Part shown: positions 1 through 9,269 of the stretch, piece by piece
Numbering within the stretch: position 1 is the first letter of the stretch
How the letters are laid out: every line of letters starts with the position of its first letter
Origin: JASJBU01 sp963797085
Lineage (GTDB): Bacteria; Pseudomonadota; Gammaproteobacteria; Chromatiales; Chromatiaceae
Reading direction: 5' to 3'
Assembly: GCA_963797085.1 (NCBI GenBank)
Contig: CAWCOA010000019.1
Location: forward strand, 1 to 64,000
Length of the DNA: 64,000 bases
Notes under the pieces: model-generated
Seen by the model: the letters and a program-made list of their open reading frames with translations, nothing else
Database searches by the model: none
What the model was told of the DNA's origin: nothing
Position numbers and translations under genes: made by a program

Positions 1-382
1 GGTGGCGGAGGATCACCCCTTGGCCAATCTGAGCGAGATCCGGCCTGAGGATCTGGTGAGATATCCCGCCGTCCTGCCCACCAAGGCGACCTATACCCGC
101 AGCCTACTGGAACAGGCCTTCTCGCAAGTCGATAACGCGATCTGTTGCGGACTCTCCACCGACTACCTGGAAACCCTGAAGATGATGACATCCATCGGTC
201 TGGGATGGAGCCTGCTGCCTGAAATCATGTTAAGTCCCGGCCTGGTGGCGCTGCCAGTTACCGGCATCCAGCTGGAGCGATCCCTGGGGATCATCACCCA
301 CCGACAACGGACCCCGTCAAATGCAGCACGGGCGATGATGCAGCAACTGGTGAAGGATGCCGACGAAAGAGAGACAGGTTGA
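1..382 (+). CDS. LysR-type transcriptional regulator, C-terminal part (5' end outside window)
   Basis: The reading frame is open from the first base, so the gene enters from upstream. The roughly 126 residues seen match the second half of a LysR effector-binding domain: a DHPLA motif near the start, then the pattern around GLGWSLLPE that is typical of the C-terminal subdomain. The DNA-binding helix-turn-helix and any divergent target gene lie outside the window, so the effector cannot be guessed. The stop is at 380-382. Nothing recognisable lies between it and the convergent porin gene at 556. Confidence 0.8.
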   Translation, partial: VAEDHPLANLSEIRPEDLVRYPAVLPTKATYTRSLLEQAFSQVDNAICCGLSTDYLETLKMMTSIGLGWSLLPEIMLSPGLVALPVTGIQLERSLGIITHRQRTPSNAARAMMQQLVKDADERETG

Positions 383-555
383 ATCAACAAGATTTAGCAG
401 CAGTGGGCCGTGCCAGCGAAAACCAGCAGGTACAAACTTCATACATGTCAATAGGTTGAATATAACCCTGAGCGTTCAACCGCCGGTTTTAAAGCCTGTT
501 TACTCGAGCCCGAATCCCTACCCGTCGCCATCATCGTTCATATACATCCGTAAGT

Positions 556-1935
556 TCAAAATACCAGCTGACTGCGCAACTGGAAGATATCCGGATCGTC
601 GCTCACACCCTCGCGCTCACTATCCATGCGAATATAATTGGCCATGAAACGGATGCGCGGATTGACGTACCAGTTCAATCCAAGTGTGGTGCTGTTCGCC
701 TCACCCCCCAATATATCCGCATCGTTAAGGTCCAGCGTGCTATACCGCAAAGCCAGCTCCCAGGCGCCCCAATCGCCCCGAGGGATTATACGATCGAAAG
801 CGCCATCAGACGCGCTGTAAGGACGGGACTCGCCGGTCAACAGCCAGCTCCCGAAAAGGTACCAGCCGCTGAAATCCAATCCCGGGTTTGTGCCGTCCCG
901 TTCCACATGGGCCTGGATATACTCCCCCTGGAGCGAGAACGGACCTTCCACCAGGGCGGCTTCGAGCCCCAGGGTGCGGGTCTGATCGACCGCCTCGATT
1001 TTGCCGGTATTGACCAGGAAAACCGACGTGAGATGGGACTCGGGGCCGGTACGGTAGCGCACCTCGCCGTCGGAATCCGGTTCCCGGAATTCCACCGCCG
1101 CTCCCAGGTGCAGACTGCGCCTGTCTTCTCGGAGCAAGGCCAAGGTGCCTCGGCCCGCCAGTCCCCAGCCCTCGTTACCCTCGTCGGCGGGAACCTCCCC
1201 CACCGCATCGGCAAACAGACCGGCACTCAGGCTCCAGGATTTTCCGTGTTCGTCGATCCCTAATCCCAAAGCACGCCCGGGGGAAAATGTGTCGACCGGC
1301 AGGGCCCGCTCCATGAAGGTGATGTGCTTGCTGCTGGTTTGTTCCTCAAGGGAGAATGGCTCCTTGAATTGACCCAGGGTGAGACTATCCAGGTGCCGGA
1401 ATCCACGGTAGCGAAGGTACACGTCCTTGACGCTCAGGTCATCCTCGGCAAAATCGTATTGCGCCTTGAACTTCCAATCCTCGGCCAGCGAACCTTTGAG
1501 GGAAATCCGCGCGGCACGCAACTCCGTGCCGCTCCCCATGGGCTCGCGATCATCCTGATAGCTCACGGCATCAATGAACACCCGCCCCCCTAGCTCTAGC
1601 GCGTATCCGCGCTCTCGGTCTTTCCAGGTTAGCCCCCCGGTCTTTCCGAATTCGGACTTCACGCCAGGTTTGTGGTCAACAGCAGGGGCCGTCGCCGCCG
1701 GTTCCGCAGCGGCGTCATCCGCCGCGACCAGCGGCGGCTGCGCCCCGCCCTGTCCGCTTCCCTGGATAGCCTCATCGCGCAGGCGCTGGTATTGGGCTTC
1801 CGTAATAGTACCGTTGTCCCGCAATACCTGTAGCAGCCCCAGCAGTTCCGAAGCTTGTGCGCCGGCCGCCATCGTCCCCACGACTGCGCTGGCCAGTGCC
1901 AATCCCAGGTATCGAGCTTTCATTTTCGTTTGCAT
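556..1935 (-). CDS. OprO/OprP-type outer membrane porin
   Basis: A 459-residue protein with a signal peptide (cleavage after an AQA-like site near residue 28), a short coiled stretch containing the DNGTITEAQYQRL pattern common at the start of OprP-family porins, and a long beta-barrel region with alternating aromatic strands ending in a C-terminal Phe (LRSQLVF), the BAM recognition signal. The start is supported by AGGAGG about 6 bases upstream. OprO and OprP homologues are phosphate- or polyphosphate-selective trimeric channels; substrate here is inferred only from family. It is the last gene of a minus-strand run with DUF4956 and DUF3616 genes, 42 bases after the former, and is probably cotranscribed with them. 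Confidence 0.85.
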   Translation of the reverse strand: MQTKMKARYLGLALASAVVGTMAAGAQASELLGLLQVLRDNGTITEAQYQRLRDEAIQGSGQGGAQPPLVAADDAAAEPAATAPAVDHKPGVKSEFGKTGGLTWKDRERGYALELGGRVFIDAVSYQDDREPMGSGTELRAARISLKGSLAEDWKFKAQYDFAEDDLSVKDVYLRYRGFRHLDSLTLGQFKEPFSLEEQTSSKHITFMERALPVDTFSPGRALGLGIDEHGKSWSLSAGLFADAVGEVPADEGNEGWGLAGRGTLALLREDRRSLHLGAAVEFREPDSDGEVRYRTGPESHLTSVFLVNTGKIEAVDQTRTLGLEAALVEGPFSLQGEYIQAHVERDGTNPGLDFSGWYLFGSWLLTGESRPYSASDGAFDRIIPRGDWGAWELALRYSTLDLNDADILGGEANSTTLGLNWYVNPRIRFMANYIRMDSEREGVSDDPDIFQLRSQLVF

Positions 1936-1977
1936 AGATCCTCCTGTGATTCTCCCGTACGCGGGAATCCTCTTTTA

Positions 1978-2547
1978 TCAACTCAGGCGTAGCCGCACCG
2001 ACAGTTGCACAGTGCCTTTCTTAGCGTTGAATTTTTCAATCTTCAGGTGTGCGACCGGCAACTCATGCAAGGCCTGCACCCGTTCCACCAACCTGGCATG
2101 GTCTTTCAGATCGATATCGGTGACCTCATCGAGAGTCACGTCTACCTGCAGGGTGGGCTTGAGCAGCCAACTGGAATCCATCACCCAGGGGCCGACGAGA
2201 ATCACCAGGTTGCACAGTGCGAGCAGCAGGTAATCATGAATCGACATGCCGTTGACCAGCCCCAAAGTGATGGCGCCGAGTATGTAACCCACCTCTACTT
2301 TGGAAATGATGACACTGCGCAGGGTGATGAGGGAGAGCAGGGCGAACAGGGCAAAGCCGGCGCCCAGATTGAACTCCGTCATCGTCATGGTGAGCACAAT
2401 GGTGAACAGGAACAGGTTGAGCAAGCCCATGGTGATCGCCATTTCACGGTCGCCGTAACGGCGGTAATAGATCACGTAGACCAGTAAATAGAGCGCTGCC
2501 AAATCAATCATCAGATCGCGTAGGAAATCAATGTAATCAACCAGCAT
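1978..2547 (-). CDS. DUF4956 family membrane protein
   Basis: A 189-residue protein with four to five membrane segments in the first two thirds and a soluble C-terminal domain of about 65 residues ending in SVRLRLS. It matches DUF4956 in layout and in the central ALLSLITLR-type segment. The start at 2547 is chosen over a longer version because AAAGGAGAGG lies directly upstream. DUF4956 genes often sit beside VTC-domain polyphosphate polymerases; here the neighbours are an OprP-type porin and a DUF3616 protein, so a role in phosphate or polyphosphate handling is an inference from context. No biochemical function is known to me. Confidence 0.75.
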   Translation of the reverse strand: MLVDYIDFLRDLMIDLAALYLLVYVIYYRRYGDREMAITMGLLNLFLFTIVLTMTMTEFNLGAGFALFALLSLITLRSVIISKVEVGYILGAITLGLVNGMSIHDYLLLALCNLVILVGPWVMDSSWLLKPTLQVDVTLDEVTDIDLKDHARLVERVQALHELPVAHLKIEKFNAKKGTVQLSVRLRLS

Positions 2548-2613
2548 ATTCCTCTCCTTTTTGCGTACCAGCGGTGCTGTCAGCGTAAACATCTAAAGTG
2601 GCGGGGCGCAGGA

Positions 2614-3690
2614 TCATCGAGGCTTTAGCGGTAAGCCCAGTGCATCCAAAGGTAACAACAGATAATGGCCGGGTAGCTCCTTGGCGCGGTTTCCGTCATC
2701 ACTGACCAGCAGCAGGTAATCGCGCCCAGCGTGACGGACCGGTGTGATTCCCTCGGTATTGCGCAGGCTGAGTCCTGGGATCTGGAGCGGGCGTGCCGGA
2801 TCATCGTCGCGCCCAGTCCAAATCCAAAGTCGAAAGGCTTTACCAGATGTGTCCCGCTTCTTGGCCCGCTGGGTGACCAATAGGTAGCTATCTAGACTCG
2901 GGACATAGCTGATGGCGCGAATACCCCCCTTATCCAGGTCCAGCAGTATCGGCTCGGGTGCAAATATCGGGGCATCACTATTTTGAAACACGGCCGTCGG
3001 GTTCTCCAAGACCAGGATCAGCGAACGGCCGAAAAGGATCGGCGATCGCAGGCCAATCAACAGTTGACCCTTGTCCCGGGCCGAGCACAGCCCCTCGATA
3101 TTAAAACCCTCCCGCCCCTTGGCATACTCTGAGTGGGCAGCAGCTTTCAATTCTGGATAGGCCGTCAGAATCGCCTTGCGTAGCTTGCCGAAGATCTCGT
3201 AATCGCGGATCTGTCCCTCCTCGATACGCAGGCGCGCGAGCCTTTCGCGGGATTTCCGACGGTTGCCGGATTCTGTGCGGGAATGGGAGGTAATCGCATA
3301 TAGGTAACCGTCGACGCCAGCGGCCAGTCCCTCCAGGTCTTCCAGGCCGCGTGGCGGCTCGGCCTGGCCTAAGATCCAAAATGGCCGGTCCTGGGGGTCC
3401 AGGGTAGGACGCTGAAATTCGGCCTGACCCTCTCCGGTCAGTTGCAACAGCACGAAGGGATCGTCGGACTCGTCCTGTACCAGCAACAGGCGTCCGTCGA
3501 CCAGTTGGCAAACGGCAGAGGGTTCATAGATCCCTGGAGAGCCCTTCGCTGAGGTCAACGGTTGCCACTCCATTTCCGCGGTAACTGGCGATACAATTAC
3601 CCACAGCCCCGCGAACAGGATAATGCAACACAACGCAAGACGTTGCCTGAATTGGGCTTCACTGAGTAGCAAGCCGATTTCCCTACACAT
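2614..3690 (-). CDS. DUF3616 family exported protein, likely beta-propeller
   Basis: A 358-residue protein with an N-terminal hydrophobic segment (about residues 18-36, ending in VTAE) that is either a signal peptide or an anchor. The rest carries repeated short motifs such as DLEGLA, FNIEGL, IGLRSP and NTEGITP, which are typical of DUF3616 and of esterase-like phytase/propeller folds. Catalytic activity cannot be assigned. It is the first gene of the three-gene minus-strand run leading to DUF4956 and the porin, 66 bases upstream of the former. An AAGGAG lies about 12 bases before the chosen start, which is a little far, so the exact start is uncertain. Confidence 0.7.
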   Translation of the reverse strand: MCREIGLLLSEAQFRQRLALCCIILFAGLWVIVSPVTAEMEWQPLTSAKGSPGIYEPSAVCQLVDGRLLLVQDESDDPFVLLQLTGEGQAEFQRPTLDPQDRPFWILGQAEPPRGLEDLEGLAAGVDGYLYAITSHSRTESGNRRKSRERLARLRIEEGQIRDYEIFGKLRKAILTAYPELKAAAHSEYAKGREGFNIEGLCSARDKGQLLIGLRSPILFGRSLILVLENPTAVFQNSDAPIFAPEPILLDLDKGGIRAISYVPSLDSYLLVTQRAKKRDTSGKAFRLWIWTGRDDDPARPLQIPGLSLRNTEGITPVRHAGRDYLLLVSDDGNRAKELPGHYLLLPLDALGLPLKPR

Positions 3691-3813
3691 TACTGAGTGA
3701 GGCTCCTTACCCTACAGAATTTTCTCACTATTTGTACACCATATTAAGTGTAACATAAACGAACTAAATTCTGGCTGGCAATCGGGACTCCAGATGCTAA
3801 CACGATCACCTTA

Positions 3814-4968
3814 TTATACTGATTCAGCTCTCAGACCCACCCAGCGCCAGGCAATAATCACCGCGATACCCGCATAGCCAGCCGCCACCCAGAAGATCGA
3901 TCCGGGGCTGATGCTGGTCCAGAGATAGCCGCTCAAAAGACTGCCGAAAGCCCCGCCCGCGCCAAAGCTGATACTGCTGTAGAGGGCCTGACCCCGGCCC
4001 TGGTGTCTGCCGACGAAATAGTGATGGACCAGATGAATAGCGGCCGCATGAAAGGTGCCGAACGTAGCGGCATGCATGACCTGGGAAAGCAGTACCAGGG
4101 AGAGCGTTTCCGGTGCACTGCCCACTAGAATCCAGCGCAGCACCGCGATCAACAGACTGATAAACAACACCAGCCGGGCGCCCCAGCGCTGCAGCAGATG
4201 GTGCATCACCAGAAAAACCAGCACCTCGGCAATCACCCCAAGGGCCCAGAGCTGGCCGATCACGCTGCTCGAATAGCCATGCTGTTCCATATAAATGGAG
4301 TAGAACGCATAGTAGGCGCTGTGACTGGCCTGCATCAAAAAACAGACCGCCAGAAACGCAATGATCTCCCTACGTTTCAGGACCTGAAGTATCGGCTCCT
4401 GCTCATGTTGCGGGATCACCGCCCCCCGCTCCGGCACCACCAGGCTGTTCAGCAGGATTCCCACATACAACAACATCACCACCTGCGGCACCAGGCCAAT
4501 ACCCAACTCATCAACGAACCAACCCAGGCCCACCACACTCAAGATAAAGCCGATGGAGCCCCACAGGCGGATTCGGCTGTACTCATGGATTCGCTCTTCC
4601 AGATAGCTCATGGTGACCGCCTCGAACTGGGGTAGCGAGGCATTCCAGAAAAAGCTGAACAACATCATCACCAAGGCCAGCGCCCAGTAGCCCGTGGCGT
4701 AAAACACCCCGGCAAAAGTAAATACCGAGAGCAGCGAGGCGAGGCGCACGATGGGCATGCGCCGTCCGGTATGGTCAGCTATCCAGCCCCAGAGATTGGG
4801 AGCGATCAGCTTGGTGGCCATCACCACCGCCATCAACTCACCGATTTCAGCGGGAGAGAATCCGCGATCCTTTAGATAGAGCCCCCAAAAGGGCAGCAGC
4901 GCACCCAGGGATGCGAAATAGAAAAAATAGAATCCGGAAAGGCGCCAGTAAGGCATCAGGCACTGCAA
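3814..4968 (-). CDS. MFS transporter, HcaT/3-phenylpropionate-transporter-like
   Basis: A 384-residue protein with twelve predicted membrane segments and the MFS loop 2-3 motif (GWIADHTGRR, about residues 62-71). The start (MPYWRLSGFYFFYFASLGALLPFWGLYLK, read in short pieces) is typical of the MFS_1-like branch that includes HcaT and nucleoside-permease-like proteins. The substrate is unknown. A second Met four codons downstream (4956) is an equally good start. It is on the same strand as aroC but 132 bases downstream of it, separated by a GC-rich hairpin at 5013-5032, so it may be a separate unit. Confidence 0.8.
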   Translation of the reverse strand: MQCLMPYWRLSGFYFFYFASLGALLPFWGLYLKDRGFSPAEIGELMAVVMATKLIAPNLWGWIADHTGRRMPIVRLASLLSVFTFAGVFYATGYWALALVMMLFSFFWNASLPQFEAVTMSYLEERIHEYSRIRLWGSIGFILSVVGLGWFVDELGIGLVPQVVMLLYVGILLNSLVVPERGAVIPQHEQEPILQVLKRREIIAFLAVCFLMQASHSAYYAFYSIYMEQHGYSSSVIGQLWALGVIAEVLVFLVMHHLLQRWGARLVLFISLLIAVLRWILVGSAPETLSLVLLSQVMHAATFGTFHAAAIHLVHHYFVGRHQGRGQALYSSISFGAGGAFGSLLSGYLWTSISPGSIFWVAAGYAGIAVIIAWRWVGLRAESV

Positions 4969-5012
4969 TCAGTAGCGATGTGAGTCATGGCAGACGGCTG
5001 AGGGATATCGGC

Positions 5013-5032
5013 CGGCGGCAGGCAGGCCGCCG
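5013..5032. repeat. GC-rich hairpin between aroC and the MFS gene
   Basis: CGGCGGC and GCCGCCG are perfect inverted arms around a six-base loop. There is no run of T on either side, so it is not a classical intrinsic terminator. It may be an attenuating stem or simply a palindromic intergenic element. Confidence 0.4.
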
Positions 5033-5100
5033 CAAAGCGCAAAGGGTGGTTTCACTGCCTGACGCGATCACTCGTTTGTCATCAACCGAAGGATGATCGT

Positions 5101-6201
5101 TTATGTCTTGGCTGATGCGATGTCCGGCGTGCCGGAATCCACATCCATGTTCTGACCCCGGTGTCGCAGCATGTGATCCAGCAGCACGATGGCGAGCATC
5201 GCCTCGGCGATGGGTGTGGCGCGGATGCCGACACAGGGATCATGACGTCCCTTGGTCACCACATCCACCGGCTCGCCCGCCTTATTCACCGTATGTCCCG
5301 GCAGACGCAGGCTTGAGGTCGGTTTCAGCGCAATGCTGGCGAGAATCGCCTGACCGCTGGAGATCCCGCCCAGCACCCCACCGGCATGATTGCTCTGAAA
5401 ACCGTCCGGGGTCATCTCGTCCCGGTGTTCGGTGCCCTTCTGCTCCACACAAGCGAAACCATCGCCGATCTCCACACCCTTGACCGCATTGATGCTCATC
5501 AAGGCATGGGCGATATCCGCATCCAGCCGGTCGAAAATAGGTTCGCCCAGTCCGGCGGGAACCCCGGTGGCCAGCACGTTGATCCGCGCACCGATGGAGT
5601 TACCCTCCTTGCGCAGGTCATCCATGTAGGACTCCAGCTCAGGCACCTTGTCCGCATCGGGACAGAAGAAGGCGTTCTGTTCCACCTGCTCCCAATCCAG
5701 TTTCTCCACCTTGATCGGGCCGAGCTGGGCCAGGTAGCCATGGATCTCGATGCCGTAACGCTGTTGCAGATACTTTTTGGCGATGCCCCCAGCCGCCACG
5801 CGCATCGCGGTCTCCCGGGCGGAGGACCGGCCGCCGCCCCGATAGTCCCGAAAACCGTACTTCTGGGTGTAGGTGTAGTCCGCATGGCCGGGACGGAAAC
5901 GGTCCATGATCTCCGAGTAATCCTTGGAGCGCTGATCGGTGTTGTGGATGATCAGACCGATCGGGGTGCCGGTGGTCTTGCCCTCGAACACCCCGGAGAG
6001 GATCTGCACCTCATCCGCCTCGCGCCGCTGCGTGGTATGCCGGGAGGTCCCCGGTTTACGCCGGTCCAGATCGTGCTGTAGATCAGCCTCGCTCAGCGCC
6101 ATGCCTGGCGGACAGCCGTCCACGATACAGCCGATGGCCGGCCCATGGCTCTCACCGAAAGAGGTGACGGTAAACAGCTTGCCAATGGTATTTCCAGACA
6201 T
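5101..6201 (-). CDS. aroC: Chorismate synthase
   Basis: Converts 5-enolpyruvylshikimate 3-phosphate to chorismate with reduced FMN, the last step of the shikimate pathway, in the cytoplasm. The 366-residue length is right for the family. The N-terminal signature SFGESHGPAIGCIVDG (residues about 13-28), the YRGGGRSSARET motif (about 126-137) and the RHDPCVGIRA motif (about 318-327) are all present. It begins 6 bases after the stop of the TolC-type gene, so the two are probably cotranscribed, with M23 peptidase upstream. All key residues look intact. Confidence 0.97.
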   Translation of the reverse strand: MSGNTIGKLFTVTSFGESHGPAIGCIVDGCPPGMALSEADLQHDLDRRKPGTSRHTTQRREADEVQILSGVFEGKTTGTPIGLIIHNTDQRSKDYSEIMDRFRPGHADYTYTQKYGFRDYRGGGRSSARETAMRVAAGGIAKKYLQQRYGIEIHGYLAQLGPIKVEKLDWEQVEQNAFFCPDADKVPELESYMDDLRKEGNSIGARINVLATGVPAGLGEPIFDRLDADIAHALMSINAVKGVEIGDGFACVEQKGTEHRDEMTPDGFQSNHAGGVLGGISSGQAILASIALKPTSSLRLPGHTVNKAGEPVDVVTKGRHDPCVGIRATPIAEAMLAIVLLDHMLRHRGQNMDVDSGTPDIASAKT

Positions 6202-6207
6202 CGTTAC

Positions 6208-7527
6208 TTACCGCTTCAACCAGGCATTGGCGCGCTGCAGGTCCTCAATACTAAGATTACCGGCAGCCGCTTTCAAAGCCAGCCCATTCAAGATGTAGTC
6301 ATAGCGGGATTGCAGATAGTCACGCTGGGAGGAAAAGAGATTGCCTTGCACGTTGAGCACATCCACGATGGTACGGGTGCCCACCTCGTAACCGGCCTGG
6401 GTCGAGTCCAGGGCGCTCTTTGCAGAGATTGTCGCTGCCCGCAATGCTGCAACCCGACTGATCGTAGAGAGCACCCCGCGAAAGGCGTTGCGCACCTGGC
6501 GATTGACCGCGCGCCGGGTCTGATCCAGACCCTGCTGAGCTGCGCGATAATTGGCTTGAGACTGCCTGGTCAGGGAGGTGATACCGCCTCCGGCATAGAG
6601 CGGTATCGCCAGCTCCAGGCCGATCGAGGTGGTATCGGCTTCGCTGCCGAAATCATTGTCGGTGCGACTGATATTGTAGCCACCATTCAGATCCAGGGTC
6701 GGATAGTGACCGGAACGGCTCACCTCTATCTCCTGACGAACCGCCTCGAGGTTACTGCGTGAGGCAATGATATCGAAATTTTGCTGCTGAGCGGTGTCTG
6801 ACCATTCTTTCAGGACATTGGGTGTCGGTGGTTTGAGCGGCAAGTCTTCACCTAACTTGGCTAGCACGGTTTTCGGCTCAGGACCGATGATCTCGAACAA
6901 TGCCTCCCACGCATTATCCAGGCCATTTTCAGCAACAATCTCTGTAGCACGGGAATTATCATGCGCAGCCTGGGCCTCGTGCACGTCGGTGATGGCGATC
7001 AGCCCTACATCGAAGCGCTGCTGGGCCTGATCCAGCTGACGACCGGTCGCCTCACGTTCTGCCACAGCTACCCGTAAGTCATCCTCTGCTGAAAGGATAT
7101 TGAAATAGGCCGTTACGCTACGTACCATCAGGTCAATTCCTGCAGCAGCATACTGAGCCTCGACCTGAGCGATGGTGCTCTCGGCCTGCTCCAACTGAAC
7201 CAGAAAATCCCGGCGATAGAGCGGCATGTTCAGGCCCAGGGTAAGCCCCCTATCATTATAGTTACTGGTGGAATCGACCGAAGTACCCAGTCGGGTCTTC
7301 ACATCACTATTGTAGTGGTCAAAGTCGGCGGACAAACCAATGGTTGGAAGCAATTGAGCCTTACTCAGGTTTTTCGTTTCACGTGCAGCATTCAGCTGCT
7401 CTGCAGCGACCTGCAATTGCGGATCGTTCTTTACCGCCAGCTCATAGACCGCCATCAGGTCCTGCGCCCACAGACCCTGGCCCCAGACCAGCAGTAGACC
7501 TACCAGAAGACCTCTCGTTTTATTCAT
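6208..7527 (-). CDS. tolC: TolC-family outer membrane efflux protein
   Basis: A 439-residue protein with a signal peptide (MNKTRGLLVGLLLVWGQGLWA) followed by two repeats of an outer-membrane-efflux domain, giving the TolC barrel-plus-helical-tunnel layout. The start at 7527 is preferred over one seven codons upstream because AAGGAG lies six bases before it. TolC trimers serve as exit ducts for type I secretion and RND or MFS pumps. No inner-membrane partner sits beside it here. It is followed closely by aroC. The symbol is used by homology with the single-copy TolC type; a specialised paralogue cannot be excluded. Confidence 0.85.
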   Translation of the reverse strand: MNKTRGLLVGLLLVWGQGLWAQDLMAVYELAVKNDPQLQVAAEQLNAARETKNLSKAQLLPTIGLSADFDHYNSDVKTRLGTSVDSTSNYNDRGLTLGLNMPLYRRDFLVQLEQAESTIAQVEAQYAAAGIDLMVRSVTAYFNILSAEDDLRVAVAEREATGRQLDQAQQRFDVGLIAITDVHEAQAAHDNSRATEIVAENGLDNAWEALFEIIGPEPKTVLAKLGEDLPLKPPTPNVLKEWSDTAQQQNFDIIASRSNLEAVRQEIEVSRSGHYPTLDLNGGYNISRTDNDFGSEADTTSIGLELAIPLYAGGGITSLTRQSQANYRAAQQGLDQTRRAVNRQVRNAFRGVLSTISRVAALRAATISAKSALDSTQAGYEVGTRTIVDVLNVQGNLFSSQRDYLQSRYDYILNGLALKAAAGNLSIEDLQRANAWLKR

Positions 7528-7645
7528 TTTATACTCCTTATACTCCAAAACATGTCGGGAGGGATATTAGCCGAAGACTTTAACATATCTAATCTTGCTT
7601 GCCGGTATCTGAAAACATCTAACTAAAGTAGACTTGAACGGATCA

Positions 7646-8476
7646 CTACTTCTGCTGCGGCATTGGTGGAACCAGCAATGCAGGGTCAATCCTGGCGCTG
7701 CGCAGGTTCATCCGCCAGTCGAGATGGGGTCCGGTCACTCGGCCGGTGGCTCCAACCTCAGCAATCACATCACCCTGCTCTACCCGATCCCCTTCCTTGA
7801 CATGAATCTTATGCAGATGCAGGAAGGATGAAGAGAACTGGTGGCCATGATCGATGATCAGCGTACCGCCGGAAAAGAACATATCCGGATGCACCAGGGT
7901 CACAATACCTGCGGCGGGAGCCACTACCTTGGTGCCCACCGGCGCTGCCACATCGATACCGAAATGCGGCCGTCGCGCCTTGCCGTTAAGGATACGCTGG
8001 CTGCCATAAACCCCCGAGATTCTACCCTCCACCGGCCAGACAAAGCCGCCGATGAAATCCGTACGCGGATCATCCAGCTTGCGCGCCGCCTTGACCAGGG
8101 CAGTCTCTTTCTTGATGCGCTGCCAATCCCGTTCCGGCGGTGTCACTTTAGACTTAGGCAGGTTCTCGATGCGCTGGATCTCATAACTGCGCTTGGCGAT
8201 CTGAATTGGGCGGCTCTCCAACTCTTTTCCATCACGCCATACAGACACATGGGATTCCAATGGAGCGTCCCGTCCAAAGCCGAGCAGAAAAACGCCATCC
8301 TCGGAGACCCTGACAGGCTCACCGGACACTTTCACACTGTCACCCGGTTTGACCTGGCCCGTCACCATACCACCCTGGATGAACTCTCCCTGGAGAGAGA
8401 GTACAGAGGATTGGCTGGGCGACAGGAACAGTATGAGAAACAAAACTAGATAGGTTCTTGGTAAAAGTATCATCAT
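7646..8476 (-). CDS. M23-family peptidoglycan endopeptidase (LysM-free, exported)
   Basis: Carries an N-terminal hydrophobic export segment, an immunoglobulin-like region, and a C-terminal M23 (lysostaphin/LytM) domain. Zinc-site and catalytic residues are visible: HFGIDVAAP (His and Asp ligands), the central IIDHGH segment, and LHLHKI (His-x-His); the late GPHLDWR motif follows. These support an active peptidase cleaving peptide cross-links in the periplasm. The start is uncertain; the pair of Met codons at 8473-8476 places the hydrophobic segment at the very N-terminus, while an upstream ATG at 8506 would add ten charged residues. No strong ribosome-binding site is seen for either. Confidence 0.85.
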   Translation of the reverse strand: MMILLPRTYLVLFLILFLSPSQSSVLSLQGEFIQGGMVTGQVKPGDSVKVSGEPVRVSEDGVFLLGFGRDAPLESHVSVWRDGKELESRPIQIAKRSYEIQRIENLPKSKVTPPERDWQRIKKETALVKAARKLDDPRTDFIGGFVWPVEGRISGVYGSQRILNGKARRPHFGIDVAAPVGTKVVAPAAGIVTLVHPDMFFSGGTLIIDHGHQFSSSFLHLHKIHVKEGDRVEQGDVIAEVGATGRVTGPHLDWRMNLRSARIDPALLVPPMPQQK

Positions 8477-8658
8477 AGATTCATCAGACAGTGATTGGAT
8501 AATCAAGACATTTATTAGATATCAGGGGATGCAAGCTACCATAGCTCCAGGAGGGTTCCAACAGCTCAGACAGCCTCCCTGCAAGCGTTGACATCAAGCA
8601 TGGCTGGTTGTAAAGTTCGCGCTTCTCCAAACCGGACAATGTCCGGCATGCCACATCT

Positions 8659-8745
8659 GCCGAGGTGGTGAAATTGGTAGACACGCTAGCTTCAGGTGCT
8701 AGTGGGGGCAACCCCGTGGAGGTTCAAGTCCTCTCCTCGGCACCA
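8659..8745 (+). tRNA. leuT: tRNA-Leu (anticodon CAG)
   Basis: Acceptor arms GCCGAGG and CCTCGGC pair perfectly, the anticodon stem CTAGC/GCTAG encloses a TTCAGGT loop giving anticodon CAG (reads CUG), the long variable arm (GGGGGCAACCCC) is typical of class II leucine tRNAs, and the T arm has GGTTCAAGTCC. CCA (8743-8745) is encoded. No other tRNA is nearby. The gene symbol is generic. Confidence 0.97.
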
Positions 8746-9044
8746 TTTCTGATGATGGCCCAGAGAGAACACTCCCCGGGCCTTTCATGCAAAGCTGCAT
8801 TATCACAAACCTGTGATACAGCAGTCCGTTAATCGTAGTGCCTATCGCCCCTATTCAGAACCCGCCTGGTTAACAAAGACTATGGCCTTTTGCGGGCAGT
8901 TCATCGACATTACCTGATGTCAAGACCCTTTACCCGGAAACTAATTCAGTTAACATTTGATTACATTCACAGCTTTATGCATGGACTATCTTTAATATAG
9001 TCAGGTCTTGATATGCAGTTAGAGTCCTTGTGAGGGAGATGGTC
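8746..9044. other. Intergenic region after tRNA-Leu
   Basis: About 300 bases with no credible gene. A weak stem (GGCCC at 8758, GGGCC at 8778, followed by TTT) could end the tRNA transcript but has a long loop. No direct repeat of the tRNA 3' end, and so no integration scar, was seen. Confidence 0.4.
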
Positions 9045-9269
9045 ATGAAAACGGATTATTCAATTTCTGCACAACAACTGGCGTTAATGCCTGTGCAGAA
9101 CAGGAACCATTATTACCGGATGAAGATCATCCAGCACACCCCGCCAAAAACCAAACACGACAAATTCCTGGTGAAAATATATCGGAGCCTCCTGGACAAC
9201 CCTGATGACCTCAAGGCACTGGTAGAGATCGACCAGGAATTTGGACTGACCGCTCATCACGGTAGATGA
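9045..9269 (+). CDS. Small hypothetical protein (74 residues)
   Basis: Not recognised. The start at 9045 is chosen because GAGGGAG lies about 8 bases upstream. The product is hydrophilic and basic in its first half (RMKIIQHTPPKTKHDKF) and acidic-helical in its second, with no membrane segment and no Cys motif, so it would be a small cytoplasmic protein. It stands alone, more than 300 bases from the next gene. The codon use is like that of the neighbours, which favours a real gene. Confidence 0.5.
   Translation: MKTDYSISAQQLALMPVQNRNHYYRMKIIQHTPPKTKHDKFLVKIYRSLLDNPDDLKALVEIDQEFGLTAHHGR

Noticed and set aside
5386..6081. Long open frame (231 codons) on the plus strand opposite aroC
   Set aside because: It is antisense to an intact, strongly conserved aroC and has the composition of a complementary-strand shadow in GC-rich DNA.
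8756..8785. Terminator after tRNA-Leu
   Set aside because: The stem is only five pairs with a loop of about 16 bases and a three-T tail, too weak to call.
8659..9044. tRNA-Leu as an integration site for a mobile element
   Set aside because: No direct repeat of the tRNA 3' end, integrase gene or composition shift follows it in the window.
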